Shown: piece by piece, positions 36,428 to 44,795 of the stretch | Layout of the letters: each line of letters opens with the position of its first letter | Numbering within the stretch: the stretch's first letter is position 1 | Assembly (NCBI RefSeq): GCF_020905295.1 | Contig: NZ_JAJJMM010000001.1 | Coordinates: forward strand, 4,030,001 to 4,094,000 | DNA: 64,000 nucleotides | Reading direction: 5' to 3' | DNA from: Flavobacterium piscisymbiosum | Lineage (GTDB): Bacteria > Bacteroidota > Bacteroidia > Flavobacteriales > Flavobacteriaceae | Notes under the pieces: model-generated | What the model was told of the DNA's origin: nothing | Seen by the model: only the letters and a program-made list of their open reading frames with translations | The model's database searches: none | Translations under genes and position numbers: made by a program

Positions 36428-36793
36428 ACTTTGTCAAAGTTTAAAACCAAGGCTGTAAGGAACTTTTATTGTTTTTTAGAAGAACTTACTCGATTAATTT
36501 GCACCGAATTAAATTGTCTTAATTTACAAAATTCATTGATAGAAAGAGTGTTTTTCTTAGATTTGTAAGGTAAATTTTTGGCATTAAATACTTTCATTAA
36601 ATGCACTGGAACGCGCACATTACAACGAGATTTTCGAATTGAATAGCCTCCAGCTAAAGCTGGAGGCTATTCAATTACAAATAGAACGAAATCATAAACA
36701 ATTGTTTATTAATGTGTTTGCAGATAAAAAGTGTGCAAAAAAAAATAAAGTTTTAAAGTTCCTTACACTCTTGGTTTTAAACTTTGACAAAGT
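36428..36793. mobile_element. Inverted-repeat element (39-bp arms) enclosing a perfect hairpin
   Basis: The arms 36428-36466 and 36755-36793 are inverted copies matching at about 37 of 39 positions. Inside lies a perfect 19-bp stem (36637-36655 with 36658-36676, core GCCTCCAGCT, loop AA). On the minus strand a frame runs out of the hairpin to a stop at 36466-36468; its first ATG (36597) would give 43 residues starting MKVFNAKNLPYKSKKNTLS. No transposase is present. This looks like a non-autonomous element or relic of the REP/IS200-associated kind. Confidence 0.65.
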
Positions 36794-36850
36794 TTTTATA
36801 CGCAAAGTATTTCATCCTGAATGAAAGCAAAGACGACAAGAATGCAGAAA

Positions 36851-36884
36851 GCTTTATCCCAAAACAAAGTTTTCAGGATAAAGC
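36851..36884 (-). terminator. Hairpin downstream of the heparinase I-like gene
   Basis: GCTTTATCC (36851-36859) pairs with 36876-36884 around a 16-base loop, about 30 bp past the stop codon at 36915. On the minus strand a TTTCTGC stretch follows. Probable terminator of the GH88-HepC-HepI-like unit. Confidence 0.5.
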
Positions 36885-36914
36885 CTTGATAGTTTTATAA
36901 AAACGTATTTACAG

Positions 36915-37760
36915 TTATTTTAATGGAAGTCTGATGATGCGAATATCATCATGATAAGCAATACGGGTTAGTACATTATCGCTGGTAATTACATTGCCGT
37001 TGGCATCTTTTCCGGCTTCGCGATATACTCCCCATTTTAGATAACCCACATTTCCGTTAGCGGGATTACCCGTAAACGTAACAAAATTACTGCGTTCCAA
37101 TACCAGCTTATAGTCTGACTGATCAGGAAGTTTAACATATATCTTCATATATCCCGTAGTATCTGTCATCCATTTTACTTCAACACGAAATTTAATCCAT
37201 TGATTAATGTAAGGGCGAAAATCAGTAACCAGATTATCCTGATACTGATAGTTTCTGGCAACGATTGCATTGCGCTTGGTAAGAATTCTTAAAGGCAGCA
37301 ACTGATTGTCTGACATTTTTAACTGAAAAACATTATCGCCATAAGCAGGGTTAGCACTATTCCATGACTGCCAGTCTTTCAATAATATGCTGACTTCATA
37401 TCGATGTTCGTCTCCAGGATTATAACGATATTTTGCTAAAGAAACGGCATCAGATTCACTGCGGTAAGCATCGTTTGAAAAATAACCGCTGTCGCCAAGG
37501 GTAACTTTGTGTGCAATAGCGTATTTGCCCGTGTTGCCGGGTGAAGTCATATAAACGGCATCAGCTGCTGTGGCATGAGTGCCGGTTATACCTGTAATTC
37601 CTGAGGTAACTTCGCCGGATTCGTAATTTATGTTGAGAATGGTATCGTTTATAGCTGGTTTTATAACAGGGTCCAACTCGTTGTATTCCTTACTGCACGC
37701 TATCCCTGCTGTTAGAGTCAAACTGAGTGCAGCCAATTTAAGGATGATGTTTTTTTTCAT
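36915..37760 (-). CDS. Heparinase I-like polysaccharide lyase, lipoprotein
   Basis: 281 residues. The start is placed at 37760 (MKKNIILKLAALSL), since only this gives a proper lipoprotein signal ending LTAGIAC; the frame's upstream ATG at 37832 would add 24 unlikely residues. The mature protein is an all-beta jelly-roll with HRYEVSILLKDWQSWN, WIKFRVEVKWM and YLKWGVYREAG, which matches the Polysacc_lyase/heparin lyase I fold (PL13-like; compare the 'FKFGIYRVG' strand of Pedobacter heparinase I). It would be a surface or periplasmic endo-lyase making oligosaccharides for SusCD. Divergent enough that another PL jelly-roll family is possible. It is 105 bp downstream of hepC. Confidence 0.65.
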   Translation of the reverse strand: MKKNIILKLAALSLTLTAGIACSKEYNELDPVIKPAINDTILNINYESGEVTSGITGITGTHATAADAVYMTSPGNTGKYAIAHKVTLGDSGYFSNDAYRSESDAVSLAKYRYNPGDEHRYEVSILLKDWQSWNSANPAYGDNVFQLKMSDNQLLPLRILTKRNAIVARNYQYQDNLVTDFRPYINQWIKFRVEVKWMTDTTGYMKIYVKLPDQSDYKLVLERSNFVTFTGNPANGNVGYLKWGVYREAGKDANGNVITSDNVLTRIAYHDDIRIIRLPLK

Positions 37761-37865
37761 AATACTTTGCATTAAAAAATAAATAACGGATGGTTTCTTA
37801 ATGACTGCGTTTTCTTCTCTTAAAATATTCATTAAGAAAAGAAAACGCAGCTAATATTTTGATTT

Positions 37866-39833
37866 TTATTGTTCTAGTGTTGTTTTAATAGCACTGGTTT
37901 TACCATCGATAGTGATACTTAAATTGATGTTTCCTTTCTCAAAATCATTACCCGCGTTTGGTTTGATGGTAATTTGCGGAACCTTATTTCCATCATACGG
38001 ATAAACAATACTGATAAATTGCTGTGATGCTGTATCGTTTTTTGGTTTTTCGAACACAAACAAAGGTCTTTCTATTTCTTTCTGATAAGCATAAGATACT
38101 TTTCCTTGTTCTTCTTTTAATAGTACTTTATCAGTATTTAAATTTTGTATTAACAGGTTATTGCTGTCTGCATAAGTAGTATACACTTTATTGGCTTGAT
38201 CAAAAACAGGTTTACTATCTTCTTTAAGTACAAAATGAACTCCAAGATTTCCGGTTGCAGTACCAATAGCATTATCAATAATTAGAAAATATTTTTGGTC
38301 GATAAAAAGAACACTGCGCTGATGTTTTAGATCAGTATAACTTGGGTTGGTATAAGTTAATACATCCAGTTTTTTGCCGGTAGCCCATTTATCTTTATGC
38401 GCATTGGTAATCAGCATGTTTTTATTATCAAGTGTCAGCGTATTGTGAATACGGGTTTGGCGGTACCAATCTCTTTGTTTCATGATCTCGGCATCACCAC
38501 TGTATACAAACACACCTGCGTCCGGCATAAAATTGCGTCCGTTCACAAACAGCTCAAAAGTACCGTTATCAGGCTGTGCATGAAATTCACCAGGAGGACT
38601 GGCTTTTAAAATCAATACAGTCGATTTGTCCTTCCATCCGTTTCGAAAAGTGTAAAATCCTGCGTCAGGCAATTCTGTTGATAAAAAATCAATTGCGCCT
38701 TCTTTGCCATCTGTAGCAAAATATTTTATTACCTGATTATTTGGAAATACTTTCGACCAGCTCTGAAATTGTTTTAATCTCGAGGATTTTTCCTGTATCC
38801 AGGAATCACCAAACATAGGGTTGTTGTAATCAGGAAATGATATTTTTGCTGTTACCATCATCATATTTTCGATAGTTTTAATGTAGCTGTCAGGGAATTC
38901 TTTTTCAACTCCGGCCAGTTTTGCCGAGTTATAGGCTTTTAGAAAAATATCAATACTGGCTACGTGGTAAACTGGTGAAAGTTCAAATTGCGTACCATCC
39001 GGATAAACTTGTTTTTTTATTTCTCTATTAAGTATTTCGATACCACTTTTGCGCCAGCTTTCTGCCTGTTTAAATTCAGGAAAAATAGCTCCCGCACCCA
39101 ATACACGTTGTGCTTCGAACAGTAAATGGTTACCATCTTTAGTATAATTTTGTGTAATATAGGCTACCTGTTTATTGTACAGGTTTAAAAAATTAAGTAA
39201 AAACGATGGTGTAAAATTAGGTGAAATCACAAATAAATTAAATGTACCGGGTAAACTCTGGATGCGGTCAGAAACTTCTAACGGACGCCAGGCATAGCGG
39301 TCATTGTCTTGCGATTTACCCAACGGATTTTTGACCGCCCAATCATTAAATTCAAAAATCCATTCTTTTGCATATTTTTCATCACCGCTGCTGCGATACG
39401 CCATTGCAAGCGGCATCCACCATGTTACACGGTGCAATTGCCAGCGTACTTCATTATCTTTTACAGGCCAGAGATCCCAATTGATATCGGTTCCATAATC
39501 AAAAAAGCCATATCCTTTTTGAGGTTGAAATTTGTGTACTAAAGCGTTATCGGCCTTTTCCTGATTGGCTTTGCCAATATCTTTGCCTCTAAAGCGGGCT
39601 TCGTCACCCACGTTAAAATCAGGATGTTTAATGTTTTTGCGATTACGGAAATAGAGTAGCAAATCCTGAGCTGCTGCATCGTATTTTCCGGCAGTTACAT
39701 TCTTGTTTACATTTTCGAGTCCCGGATAATTAAGATTAATATTGTCGAAACTTTCTTTGGTTATTGATTTTTCCTGCGCGTTAGTGAAACAGGCTATTAA
39801 TAGAAAAAAAATAAATGCAGGTGCTTTTTTCAT
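37866..39833 (-). CDS. hepC: Heparinase III (heparan-sulfate lyase, PL12)
   Basis: 655 residues, against about 659 in Pedobacter heparinus heparinase III, which I recall well enough to see near-colinear identity along the whole length. Signal peptide about 1-19 (TNAQ), alpha/alpha toroid about 20-370, beta-sandwich about 380-650. Candidate catalytic residues are Asn235 (KDGNHLLFEAQ), Tyr289 (LSPVYHVASID) and a His in PPGEFHAQPDNGTFEL, each shifted about five residues from the known enzyme. It cleaves heparan sulfate by beta-elimination at lightly sulfated sites, in the periplasm. It lies 18 bp downstream of GH88 in one unit. Confidence 0.95.
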   Translation of the reverse strand: MKKAPAFIFFLLIACFTNAQEKSITKESFDNINLNYPGLENVNKNVTAGKYDAAAQDLLLYFRNRKNIKHPDFNVGDEARFRGKDIGKANQEKADNALVHKFQPQKGYGFFDYGTDINWDLWPVKDNEVRWQLHRVTWWMPLAMAYRSSGDEKYAKEWIFEFNDWAVKNPLGKSQDNDRYAWRPLEVSDRIQSLPGTFNLFVISPNFTPSFLLNFLNLYNKQVAYITQNYTKDGNHLLFEAQRVLGAGAIFPEFKQAESWRKSGIEILNREIKKQVYPDGTQFELSPVYHVASIDIFLKAYNSAKLAGVEKEFPDSYIKTIENMMMVTAKISFPDYNNPMFGDSWIQEKSSRLKQFQSWSKVFPNNQVIKYFATDGKEGAIDFLSTELPDAGFYTFRNGWKDKSTVLILKASPPGEFHAQPDNGTFELFVNGRNFMPDAGVFVYSGDAEIMKQRDWYRQTRIHNTLTLDNKNMLITNAHKDKWATGKKLDVLTYTNPSYTDLKHQRSVLFIDQKYFLIIDNAIGTATGNLGVHFVLKEDSKPVFDQANKVYTTYADSNNLLIQNLNTDKVLLKEEQGKVSYAYQKEIERPLFVFEKPKNDTASQQFISIVYPYDGNKVPQITIKPNAGNDFEKGNINLSITIDGKTSAIKTTLEQ

Positions 39834-39851
39834 TTTTTTAAATTTGTTTAA

Positions 39852-41069
39852 TTATGATTTTGTAAAAAGATCAATTTTTTTGATTTCAGCGTATCTTTTT
39901 AAAGCCTCCAGATAATAATAATCAGCATAATCAAGTGGTGTGTCGATTTCTGAATTGTATAAAAAAGCACCAACGCTGTGTTTTAGCAGAAAATAATGAT
40001 TCTCTCCCGGTTTAGCCAAATAAGCATCTGATGATAACGATTTCAATAGTATTTCGGCATAATCAGCATATTTTTGACCGTCTTTTACCTGTGTACTCAA
40101 ATCTAATAAAGCAGAAGCAATAACTGCCGCAGCCGAAGCATCTCTTGGCGCCAGCTCATCCGTTTCTAAGGCATTGTGTACATCATAATCCCATACCGGT
40201 ATTTTATCTTTGGGAGTTCTGGGATGGTTCATGATAAATTTAGCAATATTTTCGGCTTGTTGTAAAAACTTTGGATTTTTGCTGTTTTCATAACATACCG
40301 TATAACCATATAAACCCCAAGCCTGACCACGTGCCCAAGCTGATTCATCTGTTAATCCCTGATGAGTAGCTTTGCGTAAAACTTTTCCGGTTGCAGGATC
40401 ATAATCCACCACATGGTAAGAACTAAAGTCTTTTCTGAAATGATTTTTCATGGTTGTTAACGCGTGAGTATCTGCAGCATTTTTATATTCGGGTTTATTA
40501 AATTGCTTCGCTCCCCAGTATAAATACTCCAAATTCATCATATTATCAATAATTACAGGATAATGCCACCAAGGAAAATCCCAGGAACGAATTACTCCAA
40601 TTTTAGGATTAAATCGGGCGTAAAGATTGGCTGCTCCATCGCTCAAAGCAGGCAGATAGATTTCTTCCTTTGTAATTCTGTAAGCGTTTCCGTAAGAGCA
40701 ATAAAGCATAAAACCTACATCGTGTGTGTTTTTTATATTTCGAATAGAATCCAGTGCAAGCGTAAACTTTTTGGCTTCATCCGCTAAGGTTTTATCTCCT
40801 GTAAGTTCATAACCATACCAAAGACTTCCGGGAAAGAAACCCGTTGTCCAATCGGTTAAACCGGCTAAGCGTACTGTTCCATTAGGATTTACTGAACGCG
40901 GATTTTTCCCGGGTTTGTATGTTTGTGCCGCTTTGCTTAATTGAAATTGAATGACTTCGGTTGTTTTTTTAAACCAAAGTAAAGAAGGATCATCATTTTG
41001 AATAGGCTTTGCAAAGGTGCTCAAAGTAATAGTGGAGAGGACTAGAAATAGATTGAAGGTTTTTTTCAT
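39852..41069 (-). CDS. Unsaturated glucuronyl hydrolase (GH88)
   Basis: About 405 residues. The start is placed at 41069 (MKKTFNLFLVLSTITLSTFA, a signal peptide); the frame extends 41 codons further but that part has no export signal. The (alpha/alpha)6 barrel shows IKNTHDVGFMLYCSYGNAY with a catalytic Asp, GLTDESAWARGQAWGLYGYT and DWTTGFFPGSLWYGYELTGD. The enzyme hydrates the 4,5-unsaturated uronate left by the lyases and frees a 5-keto-4-deoxyuronate and the hexosamine. First gene of the GH88-HepC-HepI-like unit. Its 5' region is shared with the divergent phosphonate-type locus. Confidence 0.93.
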   Translation of the reverse strand: MKKTFNLFLVLSTITLSTFAKPIQNDDPSLLWFKKTTEVIQFQLSKAAQTYKPGKNPRSVNPNGTVRLAGLTDWTTGFFPGSLWYGYELTGDKTLADEAKKFTLALDSIRNIKNTHDVGFMLYCSYGNAYRITKEEIYLPALSDGAANLYARFNPKIGVIRSWDFPWWHYPVIIDNMMNLEYLYWGAKQFNKPEYKNAADTHALTTMKNHFRKDFSSYHVVDYDPATGKVLRKATHQGLTDESAWARGQAWGLYGYTVCYENSKNPKFLQQAENIAKFIMNHPRTPKDKIPVWDYDVHNALETDELAPRDASAAAVIASALLDLSTQVKDGQKYADYAEILLKSLSSDAYLAKPGENHYFLLKHSVGAFLYNSEIDTPLDYADYYYLEALKRYAEIKKIDLFTKS

Positions 41070-41353
41070 AGTTAATTCGTTTATATCTGTATTCTTTTTG
41101 TTTTTCGAATATTTATAAAGCGAAGTTAGACTGGAGGTATAAAACGGTCTTTCAAATTCTATCATAAATGTTTTGAATTTGTGTAAAGTCATTTTTTTAA
41201 GGCTTAAACTGGCCGTAAATCAATTTTGATGCAGATATGGAATTGTGATTTGAAAGATTTTCAATTGTTGAATTTGAAACAACAGAATATCTGCTTTCTG
41301 CATTGTGAAAATTTCTTTTAGAATTAGAAAAGGATTTTGATTTAAGCAGATAT

Positions 41354-41370
41354 TATTACTATTTGTAAAT
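41354..41370. promoter_or_regulatory. Palindromic operator O1
   Basis: TATTAC-TATTT-GTAAAT, one arm degenerate compared with GTTTAC-N5-GTAAAC. Located 186 bp upstream of the first TonB receptor start. Confidence 0.5.
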
Positions 41371-41486
41371 ATTACCATTTTTTGCCAAATTCTAAAATTA
41401 CCAGTTTTTGCTGGTGATTCCGTGGGTTGTTAACATTAAACTTACGTAACAATAATCGTCTGTTAAGAATTTCTTAAAATCCAAAA

Positions 41487-41503
41487 GTTTACTATATGTC
41501 AAT
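41487..41503. promoter_or_regulatory. Palindromic operator O2
   Basis: GTTTAC-TATAT-GTCAAT, left arm perfect. It ends 52 bp before the ATG of the first TonB receptor at 41556 and seven bases before a CACTTTTG box. Confidence 0.6.
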
Positions 41504-41555
41504 TTATATCCACTTTTGCAGTGAAATATTTACTAATATTAATAATTTAACTGAA

Positions 41556-44405
41556 ATGGAAAAAAATAGGTTTTTGATTTATGTGGTTTTCTTATTTGTT
41601 TCGCTGACAGCAGCAGGACAAAAAGGCGCTATTAAAGGTAAGGTTTTTGATGGTGCATTTCCGCTTCCGGGAGCGATTGTACAGTTGAATGGGACTCAAA
41701 AAAGTGCATCAACAGATTTTGAAGGAAGTTATAATTTTACCGGAGTCGACAGTGGTACTTATGAAATAAGTGTTACTTATGTGGGGTATCAAAAATACAC
41801 ACAGACCATTACAATCGAGCCGGGAAAGGTTACGGTCATTCCGGGTATATTATTATCAGCTTCATCAAATGACCTGGATGAAGTAGTGGTAAAAGAACAT
41901 TCAAGAAGACTGAGTGAAGCAAAAGCATTAAATATTCAGAAAAATGCAATTAATTTAGTGAATGTTATTGCGGCGGATGGTATTGGAAAACTTCCGGACA
42001 GAAATGCTGCAGAGGCAGTACAGCGTGTTCCGGGTGTTTCTATCGAAAGAGATCAGGGCGAAGGACGTTATGTAGCGGTAAGAGGATTGCCTGCTGAATG
42101 GAGTTCTACCACTATGAATGGAAATAGGATTCCAACTGCGGCTGATGAAGGAGCGAGCAGAGCTACGGCTTTTGATTTTTTCCCTACTGAAATGATTGGT
42201 TATGTCGAGGTTTCAAAAGCGCTTACACCAGATATTGACGGTGATGCTTTGGGCGGAAGTGTGAACTTTGTAACCAAAACTGCTCCGTCTAAATTTACTG
42301 TAGATGCGTCTCTTGGATTGGGATACAATGCAAAATCTGACAAAGGTGTTTACAGCGGATCGGTTTTAGTGGGTGATAAATCGAAAAACGGAAAATTTGG
42401 TTATATCGTGAATTTCTCTCAATGGAATAGAAACTGGGCTTCGGACAATTTTGAAGCAAGAAGATCTGGAGACGAAGGTGTGTATCGTTTAGAATTAAGA
42501 GATTATACAGGAGTAAGAAAAACAACGGGTTTTAATGGTGGATTCGAATTTAATCCAAATGAAAGAAATAAGTTTTATGTAAAATTAAACTACGGAAAAC
42601 TTCTTGATGAGGAAACTCATTTTAAACATCGTATACGTTTTGATAAATTTAATACTGCAACAAATACAGGAAGAATTGAACTTCAGAATATTTACAATGA
42701 ATTGAATTTTGATTTTTACGGAGGAGAAGTAGGAGGAAAACACATTGGGAACAAAGGTGTTTTTACCTGGAGCCTGGCCACTTACAGTACTCAGTTTTAT
42801 TATGGCAATGTTCCTGATAAACAAAATAACAGTTATTATTCAGTATTTTTTAAACAAGATGGTGTTGGATTCGATCCGGCGTATATTCAGAATAAAGGAA
42901 ATGGGCCAAGAGCGTATTGGGATTCTGACGGAGGATATATGAATCCGGATAATATGTTTGGTTATTTGTCTAATTCTAATTTCCAGGACAGTGCTAATTT
43001 GATGAACTTTACGACGCTGGAACTTTATAAAGTAGGCGTAAAGGAGAGAGATAATATTGTGGCCGCAGTAAATTATGAATTTGATGTAAATGAAAGTCTG
43101 AAATTAAAAGTAGGTGGTAAATTTTTAGACAAAGACAGAATCGCTACTTTTTCTGATGAGTTTTACAATTGGACAGGAGCTGCAGCAGTGCCAAAATTAT
43201 CAGATTATGGTCAATACAATATATTGCAGCCGGGACGCACTGATTACTTAAAAGAACTGAACACCAATATTGGAAATAGTTTTGGAGCGGTACTTTCGCC
43301 AACAGGAATGAATCAGTTTTATAAGGATAATTTCTTTAATGGTAATCTGACACTTTCTGAATCTGATTCTGAAATACTTGAAAACGGAGGAGGATTGGGA
43401 CGTAATTTTAATGTAGATGAAACTCATGCCTCTGCTTACGGAATGGCAACTTATAAAATTAGTGATAAACTAACTTTTCTTGGTGGTATGAGAGCAACGA
43501 ACACAAATACAAAAGTTAGCGGTTATCAATTTGATGTAACACCTGAAAATCCTGATGGAGTACTTTCGAAAGTTACAAAGACAAAAAGTTATCTTTCTCT
43601 TTTGCCAATGCTGCATTTAAAATATACTCCGGAAGAAAATACAAATCTTCGACTGGCAGCTACAAGAACTTTTACAAGACCTGATTTTGGATATTTGGCA
43701 CCAGGAGGAACATATTTGGCGGCAGATAATGAGTATGATGGAGGAAATCCAAACGTAAATCCTACCTATTCTTATAATTTCGATGTAATGGGAGAACATT
43801 ATTTTGGAAGACTTGATGTAGTATCTGCAGGATTATTTTATAAAGTGATTACCGATCCAATTTTTATGGACACCAAACAAGGTGATATCAACGGACATAC
43901 CGGAGTAGAGATTTCACAACCTATGAATGGTGATAATGCATGGCTTTTTGGAGCGGAAGTAAGCGGAAACAAAAAATTTGATTTCCTTCCGGGGTTTCTT
44001 AATGGCTTTGGAGTTCAGGCCAACTATACTTTTACAAAATCTAAAATGACTATTCCGGGAAGAGCAGGAACTACCAGTCTTCCCAGACAAGGTGATCATT
44101 TGGCGAATCTTCAGTTGTATTATGAAAAAGGAAGAGTAAATGTGAGAGCTGCTTACAACTTTAAATCAAAATATATTACAGAGCATGGTACAAGCGGGTT
44201 AAAGAGAGATGACGTATATTATGGTGCCTACTCTGCGCTGGATGCCAACCTTACCTTTAAAATATCGGATCACTTTACCATTTTTGCTGAAGCTAATAAT
44301 CTTCTTAATGACAAACTGGAATATTATTATGGTGATGACAGCCGACCAAAACAAGTTGAGTTTTATGGAATAAGAGGCCAAATGGGAATCAAATGGAGCT
44401 TATAG
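41556..44405 (+). CDS. TonB-dependent receptor 1 of the phosphonate-type locus
   Basis: About 949 residues. The start is at 41556 (MEKNRFLIYVVFLFVSLTAA, signal peptide), not the frame limit 41496. CarboxypepD_reg domain about 22-105, plug with AAEAVQRVPGVSIERDQGEG and YVAVRGLPAEWSSTTMNG (about 160-200), and a barrel ending GIRGQMGIKWSL. The plug type is the TonB-Xanth-Caul class, not SusC, and no SusD follows. It is a paralogue of the receptor at 49459. It probably imports the organophosphorus substrate of the downstream enzymes. Followed by a terminator, so it is its own unit. Confidence 0.9.
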   Translation: MEKNRFLIYVVFLFVSLTAAGQKGAIKGKVFDGAFPLPGAIVQLNGTQKSASTDFEGSYNFTGVDSGTYEISVTYVGYQKYTQTITIEPGKVTVIPGILLSASSNDLDEVVVKEHSRRLSEAKALNIQKNAINLVNVIAADGIGKLPDRNAAEAVQRVPGVSIERDQGEGRYVAVRGLPAEWSSTTMNGNRIPTAADEGASRATAFDFFPTEMIGYVEVSKALTPDIDGDALGGSVNFVTKTAPSKFTVDASLGLGYNAKSDKGVYSGSVLVGDKSKNGKFGYIVNFSQWNRNWASDNFEARRSGDEGVYRLELRDYTGVRKTTGFNGGFEFNPNERNKFYVKLNYGKLLDEETHFKHRIRFDKFNTATNTGRIELQNIYNELNFDFYGGEVGGKHIGNKGVFTWSLATYSTQFYYGNVPDKQNNSYYSVFFKQDGVGFDPAYIQNKGNGPRAYWDSDGGYMNPDNMFGYLSNSNFQDSANLMNFTTLELYKVGVKERDNIVAAVNYEFDVNESLKLKVGGKFLDKDRIATFSDEFYNWTGAAAVPKLSDYGQYNILQPGRTDYLKELNTNIGNSFGAVLSPTGMNQFYKDNFFNGNLTLSESDSEILENGGGLGRNFNVDETHASAYGMATYKISDKLTFLGGMRATNTNTKVSGYQFDVTPENPDGVLSKVTKTKSYLSLLPMLHLKYTPEENTNLRLAATRTFTRPDFGYLAPGGTYLAADNEYDGGNPNVNPTYSYNFDVMGEHYFGRLDVVSAGLFYKVITDPIFMDTKQGDINGHTGVEISQPMNGDNAWLFGAEVSGNKKFDFLPGFLNGFGVQANYTFTKSKMTIPGRAGTTSLPRQGDHLANLQLYYEKGRVNVRAAYNFKSKYITEHGTSGLKRDDVYYGAYSALDANLTFKISDHFTIFAEANNLLNDKLEYYYGDDSRPKQVEFYGIRGQMGIKWSL

Positions 44406-44430
44406 AATTGTGTTTATTGTTTTTTTATTG

Positions 44431-44453
44431 GGAGCCGGCTTTATGCCGGCTTC
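44431..44453 (+). terminator. Intrinsic terminator after receptor 1
   Basis: AGCCGGC (44433-44439) pairs perfectly with 44445-44451 around TTTAT, with flanking G-C pairs and a following TTTATT, 27 bp past the stop codon. Confidence 0.75.
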
Positions 44454-44490
44454 CTTTATTAAGGGTTAATTTGTTTTTACTATGTTAAAA

Positions 44491-44507
44491 TTTTACTATT
44501 TGTAACT
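44491..44507. promoter_or_regulatory. Palindromic operator O3
   Basis: TTTTAC-TATTT-GTAACT in the 390-bp gap between receptor 1 and the DUF5690 gene; a weaker palindrome with shorter spacer (TTTTACTATGTTAAAA) abuts it at 44475-44490. Confidence 0.5.
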
Positions 44508-44658
44508 TTTATTTGTTTTGATGAAAGATCTTTTATTTTGCTTTCTTCAAATTATTTGTCACTTGTAATCTGAACGCTTAAGTTCTTGTATTACGGCGAT
44601 TAAAAGGATTTAAAGACTGTTATAATTCATAAAGTCAGTGTTTTGGAGAAAATAAAAT

Positions 44659-44675
44659 GTTTACTATTTGTAAAT
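44659..44675. promoter_or_regulatory. Palindromic operator O4
   Basis: GTTTAC-TATTT-GTAAAT, one mismatch from perfect. Its TTTG (44667-44670) lies 21 bases before TACTTTTG (44692-44699), so it overlaps a likely -33/-7 promoter for the DUF5690 operon. A second TACTTTTG lies at 44727-44734. Confidence 0.65.
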
Positions 44676-44776
44676 AATTTAATAATTAGTTTACTTTTGC
44701 TTAATATTAATCACTGTTTTGAATGCTACTTTTGTACTTGTAAAAACGGATTAATCATGCGAGAAAAAGTAAATAA

Positions 44777-44793
44777 ATTTACAAATAGTAAAA
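44777..44793. promoter_or_regulatory. Palindromic operator O5, adjoining a start codon
   Basis: ATTTAC-AAATA-GTAAAA, the reverse complement of the O3/O4 pattern. It ends two bases before the ATG at 44796. The same placement is seen at both regulator genes, which argues that 44796 is the true start of the DUF5690 gene. Confidence 0.6.
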
Positions 44794-44795
44794 AA

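Larger units (their letters stand above)
35683..36914. other. Long gene-free interval upstream of SusC
   Basis: About 1.2 kb. The SusC-proximal part contains a -7-like box (35932-35939) for a leader of about 240 bases. The middle (36056-36427) shows nothing defensible. The distal part holds the inverted-repeat element at 36428-36793 and the hairpin at 36851-36884. ORFs here are short, start inside repeats and lack recognisable features. Confidence 0.5.
41070..41555. other. Divergent control region between heparin and phosphonate-type loci
   Basis: About 490 bp. It holds two copies of the 17-bp palindromic operator (41354-41370 and 41487-41503) on the side of the TonB receptor, and a CACTTTTG box (41511-41518), one mismatch from TAnnTTTG, placed seven bases after the second operator. 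No defensible site was found for the GH88 promoter. Confidence 0.5.

Noticed and set aside
36201..36437. 78-residue minus-strand ORF upstream of SusC
   Set aside because: It starts inside an arm of the inverted-repeat element, has no recognisable domain and is AT-driven.
36466..36597. 43-residue frame inside the inverted-repeat element
   Set aside because: Its residue mix looks protein-like, but it runs out of the hairpin and has no independent support; I kept it as part of the element rather than as a gene.
37761..37832. Upstream extension of the heparinase I-like gene
   Set aside because: It would place 24 residues in front of an otherwise perfect lipoprotein signal.
41496..41555. Upstream extension of TonB receptor 1
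   Set aside because: The extension lies in the promoter region and would bury the signal peptide that begins at 41556.
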